Source: Rhodobacteraceae bacterium HTCC2083
Lineage (GTDB): Bacteria; Pseudomonadota; Alphaproteobacteria; Rhodobacterales; Rhodobacteraceae
DNA: 64,000 bases
Direction of reading: 5' to 3'
NCBI GenBank assembly: GCA_000156115.1
Contig: DS995276.1
Span: 3,504,620-3,568,619, forward strand
A program made the translations under genes and the position numbers. The notes under the pieces were generated by a model. The model was given only the letters and a program-made list of their open reading frames with translations. It had not been told where the DNA came from and ran no database searches. This document shows, piece by piece, positions 43,198 to 51,812 of this stretch (positions within the stretch are counted from its first letter, which is position 1; every line of letters begins with the position of its first letter).

Positions 43198-45756
43198 CTA
43201 GTAAAGACCGCCAGAACTAAGCGTACCGAAGCTGGCCCTTGGCCCCACGACCGCTTTCTTCCCTGTGGAGGTCGTCACTTGACGCGCATCTTCGCCGTCG
43301 GGACGGATCAAAGACAGGTTGCTGCCCATTGCAAAACCACCATCAAAGGAGATGCCGAAGACCAGTTCCTCGCCCTCGCGGAAACATTCGTTCACGACGT
43401 TGTCGCCCGAAGCACCTTCCGACAAACGCGCGCCAGAGAAGCGGTCAATTTTGATAAATTCACAGCCCCCAGGGACACGAAACTTGCTCGCGCCATACTT
43501 CTTAGTTGCCTTGCGCATGAATTGGTTGAACACAGGACCACACATCCCACCACCTGACGCCCCACGCCCAAGCGAACGCGGCGTGTCGTGACCAATATAG
43601 CAGCCAGCCACGATGCGGTTGGTAAAGCCTACAAACCAGACGTCCTTCGCATCATTCGTCGTGCCAGTCTTACCCGCAGTCGGCACACCCAAGCTTACCG
43701 TTTTAGCCGCTGTTCCACGTTCCACCACGCCGCGCATCATCGACGTAAGCTGATAGGCCGTCACAGCGTTCATCACCCGCTCACGATCAGAAACGATGCG
43801 CGGACTGCGCGTTGGCGCGATTGCAGGGTCATTACAATCAATACATTCGCGAAGGTCATGCTTGTACACGGTTTTTCCATAACGATCCTGCACACGGTCG
43901 ACCAAAGTCGGCTCCACACGTTCACCTCCATTGGCGAACATCGCATAAGCGGCGACCATCTTGAATAACGTGGTTTCCTGACTACCGAGCGAATTCGCGA
44001 GCACCCGTAGGAAATTACCTTTCTCATAAACGCCAAATTTTTCTGCATATTCGCCGACCACGTCTATGCCCACCTCTTGCGCAAGCCGAATAGTCATAAG
44101 GTTTCGCGACCGCTCGATCCCTGTGCGCAAAGGTGTTGGGCCGTAGAAGGTTTTCGACGCGTTTTTGGGCCGCCACAGACCTTGCGGTGTGTTAATTTCG
44201 ATTGGCGCGTCGACCACGACAGTCGCGGGTGTGTACCCGCTATCAAGTGCAGAGGCATAAACGAAAGGCTTAAAGCTGGACCCCGGCTGACGCTGCGCTT
44301 GCGTTGCGCGGTTGAACACGGAGTGCTGGTAGGAAAAACCACCCTGCATCGCGATCACACGGCCGGAATTGACGTCCATCGCCATAAAACCGCCCTGCAC
44401 TTCTGGAACTTGGCGCAGCGTCCAACGGACGAAATTGCCAGAATTATCATCCGTCATTTTGCGCACATGCACGACTTCACCAACTGCAAGCAGATCGCCC
44501 GCTACCTGCGCTTTACGACCAAGTTTGCCATCAGAGAGCCGCTTCCGCGCCCACTGAACATCCTTTGCTGGAATCCAATGGCCATCGCTGTCCTCGTCCA
44601 CACCTTCTAGACCAACGCGCGCTTCGTTGGAGCCAACTTCCAACACAACGGCTGGATACCATTTGTTTTCCATATCGATATCGCGCGCAACTTTAACATT
44701 GCTCAGCGCTTCGCGCCAGTCTGCTTCGCTGCCAAGCTGCTCCACCGGAATCGTCTTGCCCGTGCCACGCCACACCCCTTGCGAACGGTCATAGCGCTCA
44801 AGCCCGCGGCGCAATGCATCTGCCGCTTCGGCCTGCATTTCGGGATCAATCGTTGCGCGTACTGTCAAACCGCCTGTGAAAAACTCACCCTCGCCAAAAT
44901 CACGGCTCAATTGACGACGAATCTCATCGGTGAAATAATCGCGCGGCGGCAGTGCTGATTTAAAGCTGTCAAAGTCACCGTTCTGTACGGACTTCAGCGG
45001 TAACTTCACTTCGCGTTGATACACCTCTTGCGTGATGTAGCCGTTTTCCATCATCTCTTTCAGCACAAAATCACGGCGTTGCTTCAAGCGTTCTTTGCGG
45101 CGTACAGGATGAAACTGGCTTGGCGCCTTTGGCATAGAGGCGAGGAATGCGGCTTCATGAGGGGCAAGCTCACCCATGGTTTTGTTGAAATAGGTTTGCG
45201 AGGCCGCCGCGAAGCCGAAACTGTTCTGACCAAGAAAAATCTCGTTCATGTAGAGTTCAAGAATTTGATCTTTGCTCAGCGTACCCTCGATGCGCGTGGC
45301 TAGGATAATTTCCTTGATCTTACGTTCTGCCCTTCGCGAGCCATCAAGCAAGAAGTTCTTCATTACCTGCTGCGTAATCGTCGAGGCACCACGCACGTTT
45401 TCGCCGCGCGACACGACAGCATCGCGAAACGCGGAGGCCATGCCGCGGGTGTCATATCCAGCATGTGTGTAGAAATTTTTGTCTTCTGCAGAAATCAGCG
45501 CGTGTTTCACAAGATCGGGGATTTCATTGGCTGGCGCAAACAAACGACGCTCGCGCGCGAATTCGTCGATGATCTGGCCCTGCCCCGAATAAATCCGTGA
45601 AATCGTTGGCGGCTTGTATTGCGCGAGGCTCTCGTGGCTAGGCAAGTCACGGCCATACATCCAGAAAATCGCGCCAATCGTCAGGGCGACCATCATCGTA
45701 CCCATCGTCACAAGGGAAAAAATTGAACCGAAGAATGATAATATTGCTCTGAGCAC
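43198..45756 (-). CDS. mrcA: penicillin-binding protein 1A
   Basis: 852 residues from GTG 45756; the reading frame opens 21 codons earlier but the upstream part has no start with a good ribosome binding site. The single membrane anchor lies near residues 5-35. The transglycosylase domain has ALISAEDKNFYTHAG and RGASTITQQVMKN. The transpeptidase domain has the SxxK Ser in PGSSFKPFVYASAL, SRN, and KTGTTND. It polymerises and cross-links peptidoglycan. It is the second gene after the AMIN-type cell-wall amidase on the same strand. Confidence 0.95.
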   Translation of the reverse strand: MLRAILSFFGSIFSLVTMGTMMVALTIGAIFWMYGRDLPSHESLAQYKPPTISRIYSGQGQIIDEFARERRLFAPANEIPDLVKHALISAEDKNFYTHAGYDTRGMASAFRDAVVSRGENVRGASTITQQVMKNFLLDGSRRAERKIKEIILATRIEGTLSKDQILELYMNEIFLGQNSFGFAAASQTYFNKTMGELAPHEAAFLASMPKAPSQFHPVRRKERLKQRRDFVLKEMMENGYITQEVYQREVKLPLKSVQNGDFDSFKSALPPRDYFTDEIRRQLSRDFGEGEFFTGGLTVRATIDPEMQAEAADALRRGLERYDRSQGVWRGTGKTIPVEQLGSEADWREALSNVKVARDIDMENKWYPAVVLEVGSNEARVGLEGVDEDSDGHWIPAKDVQWARKRLSDGKLGRKAQVAGDLLAVGEVVHVRKMTDDNSGNFVRWTLRQVPEVQGGFMAMDVNSGRVIAMQGGFSYQHSVFNRATQAQRQPGSSFKPFVYASALDSGYTPATVVVDAPIEINTPQGLWRPKNASKTFYGPTPLRTGIERSRNLMTIRLAQEVGIDVVGEYAEKFGVYEKGNFLRVLANSLGSQETTLFKMVAAYAMFANGGERVEPTLVDRVQDRYGKTVYKHDLRECIDCNDPAIAPTRSPRIVSDRERVMNAVTAYQLTSMMRGVVERGTAAKTVSLGVPTAGKTGTTNDAKDVWFVGFTNRIVAGCYIGHDTPRSLGRGASGGGMCGPVFNQFMRKATKKYGASKFRVPGGCEFIKIDRFSGARLSEGASGDNVVNECFREGEELVFGISFDGGFAMGSNLSLIRPDGEDARQVTTSTGKKAVVGPRASFGTLSSGGLY

Positions 45757-45873
45757 GTGCCGGCCCCCGTTTTTATTGCCTCCTCTATACGCATGCAGGA
45801 CTGAATGGTCAAAACACAACCCTAGGAAAGGTAAGCAGCTTCCCGCGCATGAAAAGGCATCACATCATCGTCG

Positions 45874-47091
45874 CTATTTTCGTCGCAACTGCGCGTCCTC
45901 CGCATCATTTAAGATCCACGCATGGATGCCATTGTGAATGCCAGTCACCATTTTTCCGCGCCATGTCGGATCCATCAATTTGCTCAAATCATCCTTGCTC
46001 GAGAGGAAGCCCACCTCGATCAAAACCGATGGTATATCCGGCGCTTTAAGCACGGAGAATCCCGCAGATTGGATGGGTCGCTTATAAGTGTGCCCCACTT
46101 CTGTATTGATCCCAAGGATAATGCCTCGCGCAAGTGCCTGAGATCGCGGTGTATTTTCAAGCCTCGCGAGATCCATCAGGATTGAGGCGATTTCATCGTC
46201 CTGCCCTGACAAATCCACACCCGCCAAAAGGTCCGCACGATTGTGACGTTCCGCAAGCGCGGCAGAGGCTTTATCAGACGCCTCTTCTGACAAAGTGTAA
46301 ACCGCAGCACCGTTGGCCTTGCCACTAGCCAACGCATCCGCATGAAAGGACACGAACATATCCGCCCCCGCTGTGCGCGCAATCTGAACACGGCGCTCAA
46401 GCGAGACAAATTCATCGCCATTGCGCGTTAAAACAATATTAAAATCGCCCGATCGCAGCAAAGCATCGCGCACTTCCTGAGCAAGCGTGAACATCAGATC
46501 TGCTTCGTTAATGCCTTTACCAACGGCGCCCGGATCAATCCCCCCATGGCCGGGATCAAGCACGATGGTCATCGCCTCATCATCTTTTGTTGACATCTCA
46601 GTCAGCGCGCTTGGCTTTAACTTGTCCCATTCGAAATCGCGCGGCGCACCCGTAGCGGCATCGAACTCAGCTTGCTCAACCGCGACCAAATCCACCTTCA
46701 AACGCGCATTTCCAGAATTAGTATCTACGCTTAGCCCTGCTTGCTTGACCTTTTGCGGGCTTGCCAAATCAAGCACTAACCGCGACCAGCCTGGGCGCAC
46801 AGCGCCAAACCTTAAGACGTTCTCATCCAATGTGCTCATCAAAGCCGTAGGATCGACGCCTGCGAAATCGACCTCGCGGAAATCAACAACCAGACGCGCA
46901 GGGTCATTCAGCGTGTAGACGCGATAGGGTACCCCTTGGCTGAGGGCGAGATCAAGCTTATACGCGCCACCGCGCATTGTGATTTGGCTTTTCTCAACAT
47001 CAAAACGCGCAAGCGCTGTGAACGGCTGCGCATAGGCCGCTGAAAAAGTGCACAGAAGCACCGCAAGACTAAAGAATACCGCTCTCATCAT
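45874..47091 (-). CDS. amiC: N-acetylmuramoyl-L-alanine amidase with AMIN domain
   Basis: 405 residues with a signal peptide (RAVFFSLAVLLCTFSAAYAQ). The N-terminal AMIN domain is at about 25-130. The zinc amidase_3 domain is at about 170-395; it begins with VLDPGHGGIDPGAVG and contains the conserved Glu in ALIEVGFLS-type context (VLIEVGFLSSKDD) near the C-terminus. It cleaves the stem peptide from glycan during division. Two tandem ATG codons at 47091 and 47088 are possible starts; AAGG lies better for the second. The gene is upstream of PBP1A. Confidence 0.92.
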   Translation of the reverse strand: MMRAVFFSLAVLLCTFSAAYAQPFTALARFDVEKSQITMRGGAYKLDLALSQGVPYRVYTLNDPARLVVDFREVDFAGVDPTALMSTLDENVLRFGAVRPGWSRLVLDLASPQKVKQAGLSVDTNSGNARLKVDLVAVEQAEFDAATGAPRDFEWDKLKPSALTEMSTKDDEAMTIVLDPGHGGIDPGAVGKGINEADLMFTLAQEVRDALLRSGDFNIVLTRNGDEFVSLERRVQIARTAGADMFVSFHADALASGKANGAAVYTLSEEASDKASAALAERHNRADLLAGVDLSGQDDEIASILMDLARLENTPRSQALARGIILGINTEVGHTYKRPIQSAGFSVLKAPDIPSVLIEVGFLSSKDDLSKLMDPTWRGKMVTGIHNGIHAWILNDAEDAQLRRK

Positions 47092-47153
47092 CAGCCTTTT
47101 TCCGGCGCGTCCACAACACAGAGTATAGCCAGAGAGCGCGCGGGACGGAACCG

Positions 47154-48332
47154 CTAATTTACGTCAAACAAGGTTGTGATGTCGTAACCGTAGAGCCAAT
47201 CAAATTGCTTTAGCATGACCCGTGGCGCGATCCGGCTACCGAGGCCAAGTGCGACATGGGCCGCCAAGCGCACAGGCCCGCGCGGCAGATGATAACGCCA
47301 CGCATTGCTGTTTGCAGCGGCGATCACTTTGCGCACGCGCGGCTGACGCAGCGCTTCATAGCGCGCAAGCCCAATTTGTAGATCATCAACCTGCACCAAT
47401 TTGCACAGCGCCCACGCGTCCTCCAACGCCATATTCGCCCCTTGCGCCAAGAAAGGTAGCGTTGGATGCGCTGCATCGCCAAGCAAAGCGCAGTTTTCTG
47501 CAACCCAAGTCTCAGCAACGGGATGGCGGAATAATCCCCACAAGTGCACCTCGTCCACATGGTCGAGCATAGCGGTCACCTTTGACGACCCGCCCTCAAA
47601 AGCGGCACGCACATCGTCAGGATCATCACGTTGTGACCAGCCTTCCCCCTGCCAAGCAGTGCGTTCTTGAACCGCGACGAGGTTAATAAATTTTCCACCC
47701 TGCAACGGGTAACTTACGATATGGCGGCGCGGTGCCATGTGCACCTGCACATCATCCACCCGCCCCTCAGTGTTTGGAATCAAAGCCCGCCACGCAGTTT
47801 GTCCGGTAAAAAATGGTTCGTTTTGGCCATTCAAAGTGGCGCGCAACCTGCTGTGAAGCCCACTCGCATCGATAACAAGATCGCTGGCAATGTCTTGCCC
47901 GTCGTCAAAGTGGATCTGCGCAGGCCCCCCAGGCACAATCGCACGCACCTTTTTGTTGAGTTTTACATCAACGCCCGCAGAAAGCGCCGCTTGCAACAAA
48001 ATCTCAATTAAATCTGCGCGGTGAACGAAGTGATACTGCTGTGTCTTTAGCAAAAGGGTCAGATCAAGGTGCGCAACCTCGAAATCGCTCTCAGCGCGAC
48101 GCAAGCTGACGCGACGACCTTGGCTTGAAAACTGCGTCACCGCGTCCTCTAACCCGAGCGCACGTAAAACGCATAGCCCATTGGGACTGACTTGAATGCC
48201 TGCACCCACTTCGCGGATTACCTCCGCTTGCTCGAAGACCGTGACACGGGCACCGTGCTGCGCGAGGGCAGTGGCCGCTGCCAAACCACCGATGCCGCCG
48301 CCAACAACACTTATGTGATGTACTTTTTTCAT
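47154..48332 (-). CDS. FAD-dependent monooxygenase, salicylate hydroxylase type
   Basis: 392 residues from ATG 48332; a TTG at 48347 lies inside the dksA terminator and is unlikely. The FAD/NAD fold GGGIGGLAAATALAQHG is at about 10-26, the DG motif at DASGLHSR near 157, and the GD motif CALLGDAAHPTLPFLAQG near 285-302. It is a class A flavoprotein monooxygenase, probably hydroxylating an aromatic acid. It follows dksA, separated by a terminator, so it may have its own promoter. Confidence 0.88.
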   Translation of the reverse strand: MKKVHHISVVGGGIGGLAAATALAQHGARVTVFEQAEVIREVGAGIQVSPNGLCVLRALGLEDAVTQFSSQGRRVSLRRAESDFEVAHLDLTLLLKTQQYHFVHRADLIEILLQAALSAGVDVKLNKKVRAIVPGGPAQIHFDDGQDIASDLVIDASGLHSRLRATLNGQNEPFFTGQTAWRALIPNTEGRVDDVQVHMAPRRHIVSYPLQGGKFINLVAVQERTAWQGEGWSQRDDPDDVRAAFEGGSSKVTAMLDHVDEVHLWGLFRHPVAETWVAENCALLGDAAHPTLPFLAQGANMALEDAWALCKLVQVDDLQIGLARYEALRQPRVRKVIAAANSNAWRYHLPRGPVRLAAHVALGLGSRIAPRVMLKQFDWLYGYDITTLFDVN

Positions 48333-48344
48333 AAGGCTTGTGTG

Positions 48345-48380
48345 CAAAGAAAAACGCCAGAGCGAAAGCCCCAGCGTTTA
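48345..48380 (-). terminator. rho-independent terminator of dksA
   Basis: Read on the minus strand, AAACGC and GCGTTT (48352-48379) close a stem with an inner GGGC/GCTC part and are followed by a T-rich tail (minus-strand GTTTTTCTTT). It lies 25 bases after the dksA stop codon. Confidence 0.75.
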
Positions 48381-48404
48381 AATATTCCCAAAAACCTAAG
48401 CGGC

Positions 48405-48827
48405 TTAATCGTCGCGATGCACTTTCTCACGGCGCTCATGGCGCTCCTGCGCCTCCAAGCTCATCGTCGCGATGGGGCGCGCATCAAGGCGTTTCAACGA
48501 AATCGGATCACCGGTCACGTTGCAATAGCCAAATTCGCCTTCGTCAATTCGGCGTAAGGCCGCGTCGATCTTTGCCACCAGCTTGCGCTGACGATCCCGC
48601 GTGCGCAGCTCAAGCGAGCGATCTGTTTCCTCGCTGGAACGATCAATCACATCCGGGATGTTGCGCGTCCCGTCTTGCAACGTCTCAATTGTATCACGCC
48701 CATCCGAGAGTAATTCATCGCGCCAATTGGTAAGCTTTAGGCGAAAATACTCTGTTTGACGCTCGTTCATAAACGGCTCGTCTTCGGCTGGTCGATAGTC
48801 TTCTGGTAAAAAGGCTTCAGCTTTCAT
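48405..48827 (-). CDS. dksA: DksA transcription factor, zinc-poor type
   Basis: 140 residues from ATG 48827 with GGGAGAG upstream; the frame opens 38 codons earlier without a fitting start. The coiled-coil with the acidic tip is at about 30-95 (SSEETDRSLELRTRDRQRKL). The globular end has only one cysteine, in YCNVTGDPISLKRLDARP, where E. coli DksA has four zinc ligands. DksA tunes RNA polymerase with ppGpp in the stringent response. Single-cysteine variants are known in Rhodobacter relatives and remain active. The gene is monocistronic. Confidence 0.9.
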   Translation of the reverse strand: MKAEAFLPEDYRPAEDEPFMNERQTEYFRLKLTNWRDELLSDGRDTIETLQDGTRNIPDVIDRSSEETDRSLELRTRDRQRKLVAKIDAALRRIDEGEFGYCNVTGDPISLKRLDARPIATMSLEAQERHERREKVHRDD

Positions 48828-49004
48828 GTCCGCTCTCCCTGTAAGGCCATGACCCATGGATAAATTCCTTCGGTGCATAGCTCTCTCTGTGGGCGCGAGA
48901 TACCGCAAGCAAGAATGCTTGTCACTACCGAATAAACTCACATTGCAGCGATTTTTTCGGCGCTATAAGGTGCACGAGTTAGATCAATGAAAGCAGGACG
49001 CGCT

Positions 49005-49841
49005 ATGAAATTCACCGGAACGCAAGACTACGTGGCCACAGATGACCTTACGATTGCTGTGAACGCGGCCGTCACCTTGGAACGTCCGCTACTGGTCAAA
49101 GGCGAACCTGGCACTGGAAAGACAGAGCTGGCCCGCCAAGTTGCTTCTGGTCTTGGACTGCGGATGATTGAGTGGAACATCAAATCGACGACGAAGGCCC
49201 AACAAGGCCTTTATGAATACGACGCCGTCAGTCGTCTCCGCGACAGCCAGCTCGGAGAAGAGCGCGTGCATGATGTGGCGAACTATATCCGCAAGGGTAA
49301 GTTGTGGGAGGCCTTTAGCGACGACGAAAAAGTCGTATTGCTTATTGACGAAATAGATAAGGCAGACATCGAGTTCCCAAACGATCTTTTGCAAGAGCTG
49401 GATCGGATGGAATTCTATGTCTACGAGACAGGCGAAACCATCCGCGCGGTGAACCGCCCTATTGTCATCATTACGTCCAACAATGAAAAAGAGTTGCCAG
49501 ACGCCTTTTTGCGGCGCTGCTTCTTCCACTACATCCGCTTTCCAGAGCCTGACGTGATGCGCAAAATCGTTGAAGTACATCACCCCGGTATAAAAGACGC
49601 TCTTCTCACAACTGCGCTGACGCAATTCTACGACATTCGCGAACAACAAGGCTTGAAGAAAAAGCCTTCTACGTCTGAAGTGCTCGACTGGCTCAAACTG
49701 CTTCTGGCAGAGGATCTGACCCCCGAAGATCTCAAGCGTGACGGCGCAAGTGCCCTGCCCAAGTTGCACGGTGCGCTGTTGAAAAATGAACAAGATGTCC
49801 ATTTGTTTGAGCGTCTCGCCTTTATGGCCCGGCGCGGCTGA
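49005..49841 (+). CDS. MoxR-family AAA ATPase
   Basis: 278 residues from ATG 49005, chosen because AGGA lies seven bases upstream; the earlier ATG 48987 has no such site. Walker A is GEPGTGKTEL (about 33-42), Walker B LLIDEIDKADIEFPNDLL (about 110-127), sensor 1 TSNNEKELPDAFLRRC (about 165-180). MoxR ATPases activate metalloenzymes or protein complexes together with a vWA partner. Here the vWA (CoxE-like) gene lies at 51813, with the DUF2927 gene between. No CO dehydrogenase genes are in the window. The pair resembles CoxD/CoxE. Confidence 0.92.
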   Translation: MKFTGTQDYVATDDLTIAVNAAVTLERPLLVKGEPGTGKTELARQVASGLGLRMIEWNIKSTTKAQQGLYEYDAVSRLRDSQLGEERVHDVANYIRKGKLWEAFSDDEKVVLLIDEIDKADIEFPNDLLQELDRMEFYVYETGETIRAVNRPIVIITSNNEKELPDAFLRRCFFHYIRFPEPDVMRKIVEVHHPGIKDALLTTALTQFYDIREQQGLKKKPSTSEVLDWLKLLLAEDLTPEDLKRDGASALPKLHGALLKNEQDVHLFERLAFMARRG

Positions 49842-50267
49842 ATTCCGCGTTAACCAAAAATTATTTCCCGTTTGTATGCCTTTGGCGTGCCCTTGCCCCA
49901 ATATCTAGGTGGCAGGGCCGCAACAAACGTTCAAACGTCACCAATCTCCTATAACGCCTTGAAATTGTATCGGGCTAGTGTCTCCGAGGCACGTTCTTAT
50001 TATTGCCACTTTATTTTCTTAAACCCGACAGGGTGTGCTGGCAGAAAGCACGAACCTTGATGATGAAACGAAAGAAATACTTTGCAGGCAACGTTTTCAT
50101 ATTTGCGATCCAATGACATTTTCGGTGGATCGCCAGAAACCCTTGTCAGCACGATCTCGATCATTGCGGTAACTCACGGTGCGTTCGCTCACCTTTGTAA
50201 TCGGGTGGCTATTCTACGCGCCCAGCCCTCGCATGATATGCGGGCAAGACAGGATTTAAAGATTTAG
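49842..50267. other. intergenic region without identified gene
   Basis: About 425 bases between the MoxR ATPase and the DUF2927 lipoprotein. Only short frames with no protein features are found. A weak stem with one bulge can be drawn from GCCCTTGCC and GGCAGGGC near 49887-49918. The last 200 bases presumably hold the promoter of the DUF2927 gene. Nothing else is seen. Confidence 0.4.
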
Positions 50268-51638
50268 ATGCGTCGATTTCTATTACCATTTTATCTAGTT
50301 TTGTCAGGCTGTGTGCCCTCTGCACCTAGCGACATGCCGTCCCGTGCTCAAACAACTTCCATTGACGGTAACTTACCCGCGGTGAAAGTATTTACAGCTC
50401 CGCGTCCGACCCCATCCTATCGCGCGAATTCCGATATTGCCCGTGATTTCCTTGATCTTGCGTTTAATCTGGAAAGCGGTCGTAGCTTGCCGACACTCAC
50501 GCGTTTTGAAGGCCCGATCTCTGTCCGCGTGACGGGTCGGCCGTCTGCAGGGCTAGGAAGCGATCTCAATCGTCTGCTGCACCGACTGCGCACAGAAGCT
50601 CATATCAACATCCGTCAAAACCAAGCGGACACCGCGAACATCACAATTGAAGCAGTTTCGCGCAAAGAAATCCGTGCGATGTTGCCGCAAGCCGCGTGTT
50701 TTGTGGCCCCGAACGTCTCTAGCCTGGCACAATATCGTCTTGCGCGCCGTACGTCCCTCGTCAATTGGACGGGTCTTAAAGAACGCAAGCGCCTGTCCAT
50801 CTTCCTGCCAAATGATGCCAGCCCTCAAGAGGTGCGTGATTGTCTTCATGAAGAGCTCGCGCAAGCGCTTGGTCCTTTGAACGACCTTTATCGCTTATCC
50901 GATTCTGTCTTTAACGACGACAACGTGCATACGGTGCTGACCGGCTTCGACATGCTCATTTTACGCGCCTACTACGACCCTTCTTTGCACAATGGCATGC
51001 AGAAATCCGAAGTTGCCAAGCGCATCAGCCCAATTTTGTCGCGTATCAATCCACGCGGAAAACAGTTTGCACCGCGTCGCCTGACTCGCACACCGCGCTC
51101 CTGGATCAATGCCATTCAGCGCGCACTTGGCCCGGGTGCAAACCAGAAAGAACGTATCCGCGCGGCACATCAAGCGATGCAAATCGCAGTTGCCATGGGC
51201 TGGAATGATCATCGCCGCGCCTTTAGCCACTATGCGATGGGCCGCTTGAACATGTCAGTCGATCTTAAGAAAGCGCGTGAACATTTCTCTATCGCCGCGC
51301 GCCTTTATGGCCAAGACCCCTCGACCCGCCTGCACGCCGCTTATGCCGCTTCACAACTCGCATCTTTTCACATTGCCGAAGGCAATGGCGAGGCAGCGCT
51401 CGAGCAGATTGGCCCTCACCTTGATACCGCAGGGCGTCATGAAAACGCCGCGCTGATGTCCACTCTCATGTTGCAACGCGCCGAAGCGCTTGATCTGACC
51501 GGCCGCAGTTCCGAAGCTCGCTCGATCCGTATGGACAGTTTGGGTTGGGCACGCTACGGATTTGGTCCAGACTGGGCAGTGCGGGCTAAGGTACGTGAAA
51601 TTTCATCACTCAGCCCGCTCAAAAGAGGACGCAGCTAG
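50268..51638 (+). CDS. DUF2927 lipoprotein with HEExxQ-like motif
   Basis: 456 residues. A lipoprotein signal ends at LVLSGC, with the lipid-attachment Cys at residue 15. The DUF2927 domain covers about 45-270 and contains LHEELAQALGPLND near residue 197, followed by a NDDNVHTVLTGFDMLILRAYYD segment. The HEELxQ spacing recalls a degenerate zincin-type metallopeptidase site, but no third ligand can be assigned. The C-terminal 150 residues look like TPR helices. It is predicted to sit in the periplasm or outer membrane. Function is unknown; it lies between moxR and coxE. Confidence 0.83.
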   Translation: MRRFLLPFYLVLSGCVPSAPSDMPSRAQTTSIDGNLPAVKVFTAPRPTPSYRANSDIARDFLDLAFNLESGRSLPTLTRFEGPISVRVTGRPSAGLGSDLNRLLHRLRTEAHINIRQNQADTANITIEAVSRKEIRAMLPQAACFVAPNVSSLAQYRLARRTSLVNWTGLKERKRLSIFLPNDASPQEVRDCLHEELAQALGPLNDLYRLSDSVFNDDNVHTVLTGFDMLILRAYYDPSLHNGMQKSEVAKRISPILSRINPRGKQFAPRRLTRTPRSWINAIQRALGPGANQKERIRAAHQAMQIAVAMGWNDHRRAFSHYAMGRLNMSVDLKKAREHFSIAARLYGQDPSTRLHAAYAASQLASFHIAEGNGEAALEQIGPHLDTAGRHENAALMSTLMLQRAEALDLTGRSSEARSIRMDSLGWARYGFGPDWAVRAKVREISSLSPLKRGRS

Positions 51639-51640
51639 CA

Positions 51641-51808
51641 ATGATCTACACACTCGCGGGGCTATTTGGCATCGCACTAGGCGCATGGCGCGCAAAAAAG
51701 AACGGCGGCAACAAGGCTGATATGGCTCAATATGCCGCCGGTTTCGGAATCGCTTTCATGCTGGTCGGCTTCATCATTACGCTGATCGTACACCGCCTCG
51801 CGGTCTAG
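51641..51808 (+). CDS. 55-residue two-span membrane protein
   Basis: ATG 51641 follows the DUF2927 stop after two bases, and the stop lies four bases before the CoxE-like start. The product has two hydrophobic segments, residues 2-16 (IYTLAGLFGIALGAW) and about 32-50 (GFGIAFMLVGFIITLI), with a Lys-rich loop between. It is too short for ordinary gene finding but fits exactly between its neighbours, which supports it. A conserved small partner of the MoxR/CoxE module is likely; no function can be named. Confidence 0.68.
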   Translation: MIYTLAGLFGIALGAWRAKKNGGNKADMAQYAAGFGIAFMLVGFIITLIVHRLAV

Positions 51809-51812
51809 CGAC

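Noticed and set aside
48943-48969. Promoter TTGCAG with TATAAG before moxR
   Set aside because: The 15-base spacer is short and the boxes are weak; not strong enough to list.
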